A stretch of DNA of 20,858 nucleotides from Smittium mucronatum (GCA_001953115.1 LSSL01007735.1:1-20858), one strand, 5' to 3'; shown: positions 1 through 9,226, numbered from the stretch's first letter. The notes: generated by a model from the letters alone, not told the origin. Made by a program: numbers and translations.

Positions 1-505
1 TGTGGTCTTTTGTTCTTTCAGGAACTCGGTGTCGAAAAACTCTTCCACATCAGAAGCAAAAATTTCTTGTATATCAGCATCTTTTTTTTCGGAGATTTCT
101 TCTGATATTTAAATCTCTTTGTCATCTAGTGGACTGGATGTTGCGTTTATTGATTCTAAATTTAAAACGCTACTATTTTTACAGAATTCAGATTGAAATT
201 TGATCGATTTTTTTTTCCATCTGATATAGGGGCAGTGTATTTTTTAACCAAGAGAGGTCATGAGCATCAGGTATATTGGGTGAGTTTGTGGGGTAAATGT
301 TAGTTTTTTGCAGTGATAATTTCCAAAAATAAGCTCAGTTTCAGGCTAGTGTTGATATATGGTAGGACCGATGTTATTTTTTCAGTAAATGACTTCAAGG
401 GTGGTTGAGCTTTTTGGATTTTTGGGTATAATTTTTAGAATTTTAATAAGTTGGTAATCAATAAAACTATCAAAAGGTCCTGAGCCAATAAAACATAAAA
501 TTTCA
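1..505 (-). pseudogene. pol relic: retropepsin and linker to reverse transcriptase, truncated by window edge
   Basis: One minus-strand frame runs from about 505 to position 1. It contains FIGSGPFDSFIDYQLIK at about 492-442, matching the Ty3/gypsy retropepsin active-site block in which D-S/T-G is followed by A-T-D-x-F-I. Here the catalytic Asp is replaced by Gly (codon 486-484), so the protease would be inactive. Further on, HCPYIRWKKKSIKFQSEFC (about 237-181) matches the conserved D/H-W-K-K-K-x-I-x-F-x-S-x-x-C segment downstream of the protease fold, and an acidic linker (DVEEFFD) reaches the edge. In-frame stops are TGA 384-382, TAG 348-346, TAA 246-244 and TAA 111-109. No frameshift is needed over about 165 codons. 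This frame differs from both gag frames, as expected for a gag-pol shift or for later indels. Confidence 0.82.
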
Positions 506-659
506 ACATACCACGATGATTTTTATATATATCTATATTGAAAATAAGATCTTTTTGACTGAAAAGTTACTATAATACAGCTTATTAATGAAGTTATATC
601 CCAGTATTAGCTTCCTGCTTCCTAATTGGATCTGCTTTTTTCTGAACTAGATTCTATTG

Positions 660-1590
660 GATTCAATCCTCTATGTGACCAAGATTGCCACAAAAGAGGC
701 AAAATCCTTAGTCGCAACGGTTTTGCTTTTATTATTAGGAGATCGGAGGATTAAATCAAGATTTAAATATATTTACTCCCATAGCGGAGAGGTATCTTTA
801 CAATTTTTTGAAGGTGCAGGTACAGGTGGGGTATAATGATTAGATTTCTGGTTGGTCTCCGGTAGTAGCGGGTCAAAAACTCAGTAATAAATTTCGGAGA
901 AAAACACGGCTAATAACTCTAATTTCAAACCGAATATAAATATATATTTTGTCATCCAATTCGTTCGGCAAATCTCTCATGATCATAAAAGTCGTTATTT
1001 TTTCATTTATACCCCGCAGGAATTGATCAAAAAGAGCTAACTGATCAAAAACACTGTCTCTGGTGATTATTCTAAATTCAGCAACGTATGTGGTGATGGA
1101 CCTAGTACATTTTCTGGGTTTTCTAATGAGACCCCTGAAAATTATTGCGTAGTTTGGGTCTGAAAAAGTCCAGGAAAAATCGTCGTGGAATTGTGCGAAA
1201 GATCTTAAAGAGTTAGAGTTTTATTCGATAAGTTATCAAACCAGATGGTAGCCGAACCTATAAGATGAACCCCTATGTACAATATTCCACTATTGTTGCC
1301 TCTGAATACTTCATGGCGAGCCCAAAAGTAGAAACCCATACTGGTCATGAATTCCTGGTAGTTGGTTGGGCTACCGTCAAAATTTACGGCTTCAGGAAGC
1401 CTTATTGAACCATTAGGAATAACTCCCAGATTTTTTAGCTGGATTATTGGTGCAGGGGTGTTGGTCGGTACTTCATTTTTCAAGGTGCAAGAGTTGCTCT
1501 CGAAGTCAGGGATATTATCAGTGGTCTGGTTTTTGATCTAGGAATAAAATACTCTGGAACCGGCAGACTGATTGAAATTTGTTTACTCAT
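660..1590 (-). pseudogene. gag relic of Ty3/gypsy element (capsid-like region plus CCHC zinc knuckle)
   Basis: The likely original ATG is at 1590-1588 (MSKQISIS...), followed by a frame change and a TAG. The best open stretch is 1483-1205, with the family hallmark LPEAVNFDGSPTNYQEFM and a following IGSATIWFDNL block, typical of the retrotransposon Gag capsid domain. At 1205 the frame ends in TAA, but homologous coding continues one register over from 1205 to 873 (RSFAQFHDDFSWTFSDPNYA, ITTYVAEFRIITRD, FDQFLRGINEKI), which ends in TGA. A third register holds a proline-rich linker (YTPPVPAPS) near 810-840. At 701-663 lies CLFCGNLGHIED, the start of a CX2CX4HX4C zinc knuckle, closed by TGA one codon before the expected last cysteine. 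Gag would coat and package the element's RNA. Identification as Ty3/gypsy Gag is firm from these motifs; the exact start is an inference. Confidence 0.85.
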
Positions 1591-1599
1591 TTTTATAAG

Positions 1600-2734
1600 A
1601 AGTAGTTTCAATGTATGGTTTATGATTTAAATTTGTGAATAAAAAAGAAATTGAAGACATGCGAGAGTCGATAAAAATAAGTAAAAAGATAGGATTTTCA
1701 AATTCTAAGGAGCCTATTGTTGCCAGATTAAACCAAGTAAAGTATTTAATTTAAATGAGATATAATGGGAACAAGTAAAATAAAAGAATAAAACTAATTT
1801 AAAATCTTTCATTCCAAAAAGTGGAAATTCAGGCTGTTTTATAGCTATGGAATAAATAGGAAACAGTTAGGATTAATACTTAAAAAAGGGGGTAATTTAT
1901 ATTGCTGATAATGATTGGGTAATTAAAAAAAGTTGTTTTTTCCTGCGATCCCCCTTCTGTTGCTATTTCAATCAACCATGTATATATAAACTTTTGAGGC
2001 GTGTACCTCCTAAGAGAAACTTCGCCGGGTGTTTTATAATGCAGTTTTTTTCTGTCTCTTGCGATTTTTCAGCACTTTTAAAGTGATCTACTTGAAAGTA
2101 GTCGTTCTAACTGTCTTCTTCCATTTTTTTCCCCGCTAAAGTATGAGTTTTAGAATTTTTGTGATTCTGGTTTTTAATTTTTTCGAACTTATTCAAATTC
2201 TATAAAAAATTACGATAATTTATCTAAATTATTATTTTTTCTGATAGTGGTTGAAAAAAATAATGCATTTTTCACTTTCAGATAAAAATTTAGCTTAATG
2301 TTGTTATTATGCAGTACTATTGGCGACAAATTTTTACAAAAAAAATTTACGGATGAGTAAGATTTTTTATAAAATATGCTGTTTTGCCATATTCCAACTA
2401 CATAAGTTTCAGTTACTCAAAATTAAATTAAGGTAAAAGTGGAACTTTCAAGATGTTAGGTGTCTATTTTTACATTTACACTAATAGTTCATTTTTTTAG
2501 TTATGTCAATTTAACATTTTAAAAAATAAAATATACTGATGAGGTTGTCAACGCTAGAATAATAAATCTATTCATTTTTTTTATAATCTCAATTTTAGTG
2601 CCAGTTTTTAACTGGTCATCATTTTTTTTACATGTAGTATATATTTATAAATGGAATTTAAAAACGCAATAAAATTCTTTTTTTAAACTGTAAGGATGCG
2701 ATTTATTGTCACTATTGGATTTTTTGGGCATTAC
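1600..2734. other. AT-rich stretch without recognisable gene; presumed 5' flank or LTR of the gag relic
   Basis: I read both strands and found no coding block. The part nearest gag (1600-2060) is a little less AT-rich and should hold the element's leader and 5' LTR, but I could not find two LTR copies or a secure primer-binding site. TATATATAA at 1981-1989 is a TATA-like string readable on either strand, without further support. Confidence 0.4.
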
Positions 2735-2774
2735 TTTAAATAAATTTTTGTAAAAACGGCCTTGAAAGAGTTAA
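2735..2774 (-). repeat. piggyBac-type terminus with TTAA, facing left
   Basis: On the minus strand the sequence reads TTAACTCTTTCAAGGCCG followed by TTTTTACAAAAATT. It matches the terminus at 6443 in the opposite orientation (TTAACTCTTTCAGGCCGG followed by TTGTACAAATA) and resembles the TTAA-CCCTTT style of ends in piggyBac-like elements and their MITEs. If it is a terminus, the element extends towards lower coordinates; I could not find its partner end in 1600-2700. Confidence 0.45.
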
Positions 2775-2789
2775 AATATTGGCTAAATA

Positions 2790-4140
2790 TTAAATGCGGG
2801 CTGCTTTATGAATTCCAAAGCCATTTAGATTTTTATAAGTTAATTTAGAGAAATAAGAGCTAATTAAATTAATTCCCTTAAAAAATCCAAGCTGTTCATT
2901 TATTAAATCCAAGAATTTTTTCCCAATTATTTTTTTAAAATATTTCATTGGAAAATTAAACCAAAACTTGGTAAATAGCTTCAATTGGGAAAATTTTTTA
3001 TTAATTCACTTCTATCTAGATAAAAAATAAATGAATTTTAATTATTCTTTAATTTTGACAGTTGGAAAAAAGGTTTATATGGAAGGCTATTGTTAAACTC
3101 AGACTTTTTTTACTGAAATATTCTTTTTTCAAATAAAAAATTAAGTTTATCGAGTTAATTGCAATTTTTCTAGCCAATAAATTTATTATTCTTAGCTATC
3201 AATAATTTAGAGACTCACTTCATTACCAATTTAATTAAAATGTATTTTTAATTGATTTATTCAACAAAATAATTAAATTTTTTATAAATTTCTAAATTAC
3301 GGAAATTATAATCTAATAAAAAATTAATAATAGGCTTCTGAATTCAAAAATTATTTCCTATATATCTGGATAGTGAATGCATTACTTTGAGGCTCAAATA
3401 TTAAGCGATCTGTTTAGATTTAGAGATTTGTTTTCGAAGAATTTTATATTATATGATAATTTTTATTCACATACAGAAGTGAAAAATAATATAAAGTTCT
3501 TAAAAATTGTTGGTTAAACAAAATAAAATGTTTAGAAAATTGGGTTGAAACTTTATTTTATGGTAAATAAAGTTATGCTACAATTTAACTAAAAATGCTA
3601 AGAATTTCTGACATTATTTCTGGGTGATTAAATTTTTTGTTTGGATTTGAGACTACGTAAAGGAAAAATAAAAAAAATCTTCATTAATAATGAAGAGTGA
3701 TTCTAAAAAAATTATTAGTATTTTATGGGGATTTAAGTTGATCATATATTATTTGGAGAGTATTCTTAAATATGAATTTCATTTTCAAGATTCAAGTCAA
3801 GATTTAGATATAATAAAAATAATTCATTCTAAGGAATGATTATTATCCATTTAAATCTGCTTATTTGTTGAGATTTTAATAAATTTCTGACAAATTTATG
3901 CACGAAATAGTTTATTCAAGTCAGTTAAACAAAAAATTATCTATTTAATATTATGATTAATTATCATATAAATATTTCTTTTAAAAAAAATGCTAGCAAT
4001 TTAGTACACATGTAAAAACATATTGAAAGCCTCTAGTGAAAAGTAGTGTTTTTCAAATATATTTAATTCTATTTTTGAATTTCCTTTCTGTCATAAACTG
4101 ATAAAATATAGCTTTTAAATCATTAATAGATAGTTATATT
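2790..4140. other. AT-rich stretch without supported gene
   Basis: A 64-codon minus-strand frame (2984-2790) and a 49-codon plus-strand frame (3690-3839) are open. Neither shows a motif I recognise, and frames this short are expected by chance or as relic pieces here. TTGGCTAA-type words that recur elsewhere occur near 2780 and 3172. Nothing else is seen. Confidence 0.4.
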
Positions 4141-4149
4141 TAAATTTAT

Positions 4150-4170
4150 TTATATATATATATATATATT
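4150..4170. repeat. (TA)n microsatellite
   Basis: About ten uninterrupted TA dinucleotides, flanked by TTTAT-rich sequence. Confidence 0.9.
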
Positions 4171-4223
4171 CTACGATTTTTTTTACTTTTCTTTTATTCA
4201 AAAATAAAAAAAACAAACCCGAA

Positions 4224-4479
4224 CAATGAGAGTATTAAAAGTATGACAATATTCTATAATATTGCGGAAATCCTCGCCAGAAATCGCATAATATCAACTG
4301 TGATATTTTGCATTTTACAGAGCACAATACCGACTGATTAATTTCTTTTTTTGTTTTATATATTCATGTTTAAGTTTATATTATGTATTTAAGACCTGAA
4401 GATTTAATTTCCCTGTATCGTATAATTGGGACAGAAGGTTTTCATATTGTGCACCCCCCTAATAATAATACTCTCAATT
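4224..4479. repeat. weak inverted repeat, possible old MITE
   Basis: CAATGAGAGTATTA at 4224-4237 is matched in inverse orientation by TAATACTCTCAATT at 4466-4479, with one mismatch over 13 bases. The roughly 230 bases between them are less AT-rich than the surroundings and hold no coding frame. The arms are short and I saw no clear target-site duplication, so this is tentative. Confidence 0.3.
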
Positions 4480-4555
4480 CTTTCCCATTTCATTTTTCTA
4501 GTTTATTATACTATATGTTAGCTGTCTTATTGTGTAGTGCAATTTAATTTTACCA

Positions 4556-4619
4556 TGGTCTAGTGGTAGAGCTGATTTAATTATGGTGTTACAATTATCC
4601 CTGTCTAGGTTTACATTTT
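4556..4619 (+). other. tRNA-like A box with degenerate B box (tRNA relic or SINE head)
   Basis: TGGTCTAGTGGTAGAGC at 4556-4572 is an excellent D-arm/A-box match (as in eukaryotic Asp, Glu and Val tRNAs). About 45 bases later GGTTTACATTT (4609-4619) only loosely resembles a B box. I could not form an acceptor stem or a proper anticodon stem, so a functional tRNA is not supported. A decayed tRNA or the tRNA-derived head of a SINE are both possible. Confidence 0.3.
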
Positions 4620-4659
4620 ACTTTCATTTAAGTGGTGATCAATTGTAATCGATTAATTT

Positions 4660-5365
4660 TAAGGATTAAGAAACAATTTATCCCATTGGAAGCACCTTTG
4701 AATCTCATTAGAGATGAATTTCAAGGCAGAAATCAGAGGTAAAAATAAAAGTGAATCCAACAAAATTATATTCAAACGAATCCCCAAAAATAAAGAGCCC
4801 CCTCTCTTTTATCTCATATTTCCCTTTACTTGTTACAAATAAAAACAATAAGTACACCATTTTAAATATTTTTGCTTACTCTTCAATATGAGCAACTTTT
4901 TAACACAATTTATCCACCTTGGGGAAGGACTAAAAAGCCCTCTGTTTTTTACACACCCCGACAAATCAGTCTAAGATACTGCCGATTTTCCGGATAATTA
5001 GTATTAGTGAATGAAACTGTATCTTTTCCGGCTAAACCCTTGTTGAGATAACTTTTAGTTTTCATTGTTTGGCGACTATTGGATTAGATTAATCTAAAGG
5101 GTTAAGAAGTCTGTTTGGTCTCATTGAACGGATCTTTTAAGCCAATGGATAGGCATTAAAGAAAAAAATTCATTTTGAAAATGAAAGTGAATTCGACAAA
5201 AATAATATCAAAAGAATCCCCAAAAAGATGGGGTTCTCTCTCTTTTAACCCTTAACTGACCTTATTTTATTCATATATAAAAATAAGATAGACCAATTAT
5301 CTTTTTTTCTTATGACTTTAAAATATTTTCATTTTCTTTAACTGCCTCCCAAGTGGAGGGATTAA
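4660..5365 (+). repeat. pair of diverged direct repeats spaced about 435 bp
   Basis: The segment 4660-4945 is repeated at about 5095-5365. The clearest cores are 4747-4812 and 5182-5247: both contain AAGTGAAT, a shared GAATCCCCAAAAA string and a CTCTCTTTTA end. Similarity continues on both sides (TTAAG start, GGGGAAGGA or GGAGGGATTA end) with many substitutions. They could be LTR remnants, tandem copies of a short element or a duplicated segment. No coding domain was recognised between them. Confidence 0.6.
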
Positions 5366-5445
5366 CTACCTCATCAGAATTCACCAGTCAAATGCACTAT
5401 GGGAGCTCGGAGACTCCCCCCCCCCTCCTTACTTGACACGAAATA
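5287..5445 (+). other. short open frame with proline run, not supported as a gene
   Basis: A plus-strand frame is open for about 50 codons, overlapping the second direct repeat and reading through a run of ten C residues (5416-5425) as polyproline before TAA. It contains SQVEGLTTSSEFTSQMHYG but no domain I recognise, and it has no upstream partner. It is recorded because its base composition resembles the coding relics nearby. Confidence 0.2.
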
Positions 5446-5554
5446 TCTTTTAATTTAAGCTGGTGATAAATCGACATTACTGTGGTAGGATACCACACGG
5501 GAATACGAAGTGCTGCAATTATTTAAAACTTTGAACCAATGCCCTCAAGGTAAA

Positions 5555-5695
5555 GAGCTTTTAGAGTAGCAGAGTATATTCGGATAAAATTTCTAATTGA
5601 AAATTTTTCACTTTTTTTAATTTTTTTTAATTTAGTTTTTAGAACTTTTTATTAACTTTAAAATAAATTTCTCGTAAAAAAATATTAAAAAAACT
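5555..5695 (+). repeat. old copy of LINE C-terminal end and tail
   Basis: This segment matches about 19487-19620, the end of the LINE coding relic and its AT-rich 3' tail. Shared stretches include AATTTTTCACTTTTTTTAA and TTTTTATTAACT followed by AAAATAAATTT. Upstream, RAFRVAEYIRIKF (plus strand) lines up with GAARATEVSWVKF of the 19-kb copy in the same register. This suggests a second, older insertion of the same non-LTR retrotransposon; its more upstream coding part is no longer recognisable here. Confidence 0.65.
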
Positions 5696-5889
5696 GTTCT
5701 ATATCCAAATGGATAAATTTATTTTTTATAATCTTTTCTTAAATTCTAGAAAGCTTAACACCTTATACTTTTTATTTGAAGCTTTTTTTTGTGATATTGT
5801 GCCCAAAAAATGGTTATTTTTTTGAACATAAATATTTTAATATGCCCTCAAAATCAAAGTGATCTGAACTTAAAATTATTTTTAATGCG

Positions 5890-6440
5890 CAAAAAAAATG
5901 AAGGGGTATAAATTAAAGGGTAATAATTAACCAGAAGCTGATACATCACAGATTTTAAATCAACGCCACTATAAAATTACCAAGACGACATTATTTGAGA
6001 TTTTTAATATAAATAAATAGTTAAATTTTATTTAATTATACCAATTTAAATAGTATAAAATTTTAGAACTTAATCTGAACAAGATAAAACTTATTTCCGA
6101 AAATCGGCTGGATGGAGCATATATAAAATTATTCAAATAATCCTGTTTAGTTTATATATAACACAACCGGGTTTTTTTTATAAATTTTAATATAAAAAAT
6201 ATTCAATTCTCAAAAATTATTAAAAATACTTTATTCTCTGTTTATTTATTGATATTATTAACAAAAAATTATAGTATAACTACATTCTGTTATTTTTTAT
6301 TTATATAAATATTAGTGTCATAAAAAAATGTCATTATAAACACTTTTTACTAAATTTTTATTTAAAAATTTTAGAGTCTGAAGCTTAAAAATTACATTGT
6401 GGATAAGACTTGCAAGCATCACATATATTCTTATATGGTA
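5890..6440 (+). pseudogene. MULE transposase fragments (copy 3), largely deleted
   Basis: Two pieces of a Mutator-like transposase are inferred. At about 5896-6012 the plus strand reads MKGYKLKGNN, stop, PEADTSQILNQRHYKITKT, resembling the basic region that follows the N-terminal zinc segment in MULEs. At 6375-6443 it reads KNYIVDKTCKHHIYSYMVF. This aligns without gaps to the SWIM finger of the copy at 11889-12125 (HNFVKIKKCAHVYFYLKKY): the second C and H are kept (C 6411, H 6417), while the first CxC pair is LKL. The catalytic core expected between the pieces is missing, as the gap is far too short. The SWIM alignment is the stronger half; the N-terminal piece is weak. Confidence 0.4.
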
Positions 6441-6442
6441 TT

Positions 6443-6490
6443 TTAACTCTTTCAGGCCGGTTGTACAAATATGGCTTCGAAGTTAAGGTC
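6443..6490 (+). repeat. piggyBac-type left terminus with TTAA
   Basis: TTAACTCTTTCAGGCCGG followed by TTGTACAAATATGGC. It is an inverted match to 2735-2774 and is similar to the end at 20208-20224. It lies about 1 kb upstream of the piggyBac transposase relic and in the right orientation to be its left end, which is an inference. I could not find the matching right end after 8510. Confidence 0.5.
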
Positions 6491-6737
6491 CTTAAACATC
6501 TTTGGTGCCAAAAAATGGAAGCATTAAATAATCAAAAACGAATAAAATTTAATTTTAAAAATTTATTTATAATTATTTATTACATATAAAAAAATTGTTT
6601 CCAGTTAAAAACTGATTTTGAATTTGGGATTAAAAACAAAAATGAATGTATTTATTCATTGATTTTTAAAATAGAAATATCAAATTTTAAATGATAAAAT
6701 GGAAAATCTATTTACAAAATAAAATAAGTTGAGATTT

Positions 6738-6832
6738 AAATACAAAAAAATACACTTACTGTCTAGAAAATTTCTTTTTTTAACTCTATTTATAAGTTGA
6801 ATTTCAATTGATTTTGACGAATAAAACAAAAA
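6738..6832 (+). repeat. single diverged copy of the 115-bp repeat unit
   Basis: ACACTTACTGTCTAGAAAAT, preceded by a TTTAAATACAAAAAAAT-type lead and followed by a TTGATTTTGACGAATAAAAC block, matches the tandem unit found at 19704-20113. It lies about 1 kb downstream of the older LINE tail, as if the same tail array once followed both LINE copies. Confidence 0.6.
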
Positions 6833-6849
6833 AATATTCAAAAAAATTG

Positions 6850-7470
6850 TCTAAATGAAAAAAATATTATTAATTTTCAAACAGCTTTATTTTTGTCTTT
6901 TTTTAAAATAATTCAATCCATAATATTTAATTATAATATCAGATTTTTTTTAAAAAAAAACTTTTAATCGAAAGACTAAGATCTTAGCTGAATTTTTCGT
7001 TATTCGCCACCTTTTTTCTTTTTCAATTTACTTTTTTTTTTACTCCAAAATAATTTTATATTTTTTTAGTTTGGTTAAATGACTTATTTTTTATATTAAA
7101 ATATTATCTCAAATAATGGAGCGAATTTCATACAATTGTGATTATTTGGATGAATCTCTGAGTTTTTTTTTTTTGTATTTGTTAATTCTTTACCTTCCAT
7201 CACAAGTTAATTTCAAAGAAATGGTAATAATATTTAATATACTAATATTAATATTGAATTTCTAGATATTGGTAACAACAATAATTTTTTTGAATTTTTC
7301 TTTTCTAATACTCTCAAATTATTTGAAACATCAGAAAAAGATCATTTAACTCCTTTTTATTTAACTATATTGTCTAGAAAAAATAAAAATGCAGATATAA
7401 TATCATTTGATTTTCTTAGAAACAAAATCTTCCTGATTTTTAATTAAATTTAAACAATATTACACATTAT
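6850..7470 (+). other. AT-rich stretch, probably leader and N-terminus of the piggyBac-like element
   Basis: No secure coding block. It lies between the putative element terminus at 6443 and the first recognisable transposase segment at 7477, so it should include the element's leader and the variable N-terminal residues. Poly-T and poly-A runs dominate. Confidence 0.35.
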
Positions 7471-7476
7471 AAAACA

Positions 7477-8510
7477 TTTAATTTACTCTTTACTGAAGAT
7501 TTAATTTCCGAAAGATTATGCCAAGATAAAAATGTGGATCTGACGAAAATTTTAAGTATAAAACTTTTTTTGGAATCGATATCTTTATGAACATGAAAAA
7601 ACTTACCTCTTAAATGTATTATGAAATTACTGACCCGAAGTTTTATGATTTTTGTATTTATGTTTAAATGAGCTCCAAGATATTTGGGCTTATTTTATCC
7701 AAAGTAAACATATCAAGTGATTATAAAATTAATACTCAAAACATTGATTCAAATGATAAATTTTTAAAATATATCAAAAATAAATAATTAATTATAAACC
7801 ATCACAGATAATTGCTTTATATGAATCCATAATAATACTTAATGCAAGAGGTTGTATTAAGCGACACTCGCCTTTAAAATCAACAATGAGAGGATACAAA
7901 ATAAAGATTATTTCTAAATAATCATTAAATTGCTGTATTTCAAAACATATCAAGGAAAAGTCGATAACAACCGGTATTTTAATTTAGATTATAAATTATT
8001 ATCACTTCCTGCAATAGATTTAAAAAAATCATAAAATATTTTTTGTCCATTTTTTTACTTCGGTCCCATTAACGATTTATTCAAAAATCTTGGATTTTTT
8101 TGCATGCGGGATGATCGATAAAAAAAGAATTAAACCGAAATCTTCTCAAAAAAAAGAAGAATGTGAATTTTACTTGGGCTTGGGCTGGGGCTGGTTTGAA
8201 AAGAAAGGCGGTTTATCAATTTCTAAATGGATCGATGTTAAACAAGTCAATTTAATTTCAAATTAAATCGATCAGAAAATTCATTCCTTTAAAAATCGTA
8301 CACAAATGGATAGTAAAAATTCGGATTTTCTAATACCGTAAATCATTTACGAACATAATTATATGAACTTATGGATAAATTGGATTAAAAAAACCACGTT
8401 ATGAAATTGACAGAAAAAGTCATAAATGGTTAAATTTAATTTTTTTGGTTTTATAGACATCAAAATAGTAAATCCATTCATTATATGTATAAACATGGGA
8501 AGATCATCGA
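7477..8510 (+). pseudogene. piggyBac-like (DDE_Tnp_1_7) transposase relic
   Basis: Blocks of a piggyBac-family transposase appear in the correct order in several plus-strand frames. They are FNLLFTEDLISERL at 7477 (start of the domain); YYEITDPKFYDFCIYV at 7617 continuing to KINTQNIDSNDKFLKYIKN near 7780; YKPSQIIALYESIIILNARG and CIKRHSPLKSTMRGYKIKI at 7793-7909 (the conserved E-S-M..F-K-G-R..K-Q-Y-x-P-x-K-P..R-G-x-K block); YFGPINDLFKNLGFF near 8060; KWIDVKQVNLISN near 8228-8263; then IIYEHNYM (8340s) and KSHKWLNLIFF with IDIKIVNPFII (to about 8490). The family's catalytic Asp positions are not kept: FDN reads FGP and the GGVD region reads NLWI. At least four stops and several shifts break it. 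Function when alive: cut-and-paste transposition at TTAA. Family assignment is from motif order and spacing. Confidence 0.8.
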
Positions 8511-8599
8511 AAAAAATAATGAAAAATAAAAATGAAAATATAGCATTTTCGATTCTATTTGCCGGGCGGGTTACGAGCTGAAAAGATAGTATGAATTAA

Positions 8600-9200
8600 A
8601 CAGAATTATAGTTTTAAACTCTCACTCATCAGATATATCCGAGTTTTTGTACTCAGTTTTATAAGATAATATGAAATCATGAACCTATTGATATATACTA
8701 GAAAAATTGTACACTTTACAGCAAAAGCTAAAAATAATAAATCTAGTTGGAAATATACTGTATGTAAATTAAACTAATTACAAAGCATGAAAAGAGAGTT
8801 TTTTTTGTAAATATCATATAAATAATTGATTTATTTTATTTTATTTTAATACCAGAGATAAATAAGTTGAATTTTAGAATTTTATTTTAAAAATAAATCT
8901 TAAAATAAATTATATAAAAAGATTCAAAAATATTTTAATTTACTAAAAAAAATTTAAAATTCTAATTAAATTGGATAAAATCATATTAAACATTTATAAA
9001 AAGTAAAACCTTAAAACTTATTAAAGTATAAAATTTTATTGATGACACTCAAACTAAAATTAACTTATAAATAAAAATTTATGATTTTTTATTAGTAAAA
9101 AACAAAAATAAAATAAGTAACTTCAAACGAAAATTTTCACACATTAAAAATTAAAAACCTAAAACTTACATTTATATTAGAAGCATCGGAAAATACTGAA
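8600..9200. other. AT-rich stretch without recognisable feature
   Basis: Nothing was recognised on either strand. The right end of the piggyBac-like element should lie here or beyond, but I found no GAAAGRGTTAA-like end before 10.2 kb. Confidence 0.4.
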
Positions 9201-9226
9201 AAAAACAAGTACTAATGAGAGACAGA

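Larger units (their letters stand above)
1..1590 (-). mobile_element. Ty3/gypsy LTR retrotransposon, degenerate 5' half (gag and start of pol), cut by left window edge
   Basis: Read on the minus strand, this block gives in order a Gag capsid-like region, a proline-rich linker, a CCHC zinc knuckle, an aspartic protease and the linker that precedes reverse transcriptase. That order is the gag-pol order of Ty3/gypsy (Metaviridae) elements. Base composition is clearly less AT-rich than the sequence that follows. Gag and protease lie in different frames, and stops and frame changes occur throughout, so the copy is dead. Reverse transcriptase, RNase H, integrase and the 3' LTR would lie beyond position 1 and are not visible. 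I could not identify a 5' LTR with confidence in 1600-2100. Confidence 0.85.

Noticed and set aside
1709..1729. Primer-binding site for the Ty3/gypsy element (minus-strand TGGCAACAATAGGCTCC)
   Set aside because: It starts with TGG, but no LTR end (CA) precedes it and the implied tRNA 3' end is not one I can recognise.
2790..2984. 64-codon minus-strand ORF
   Set aside because: No motif, no context, and length within what chance or decay can give in this composition.
3690..3839. 49-codon plus-strand ORF starting MKSDSKKIISILWGF
   Set aside because: Short and without a recognisable domain or a neighbouring continuation.
4545..4630. A functional tRNA gene
   Set aside because: Only the D-arm region fits; no acceptor stem, anticodon stem or T arm could be formed.
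5287..5445. Short polyproline-containing coding gene
   Set aside because: The proline run comes from a C10 tract and the frame is confined to one member of a direct repeat.
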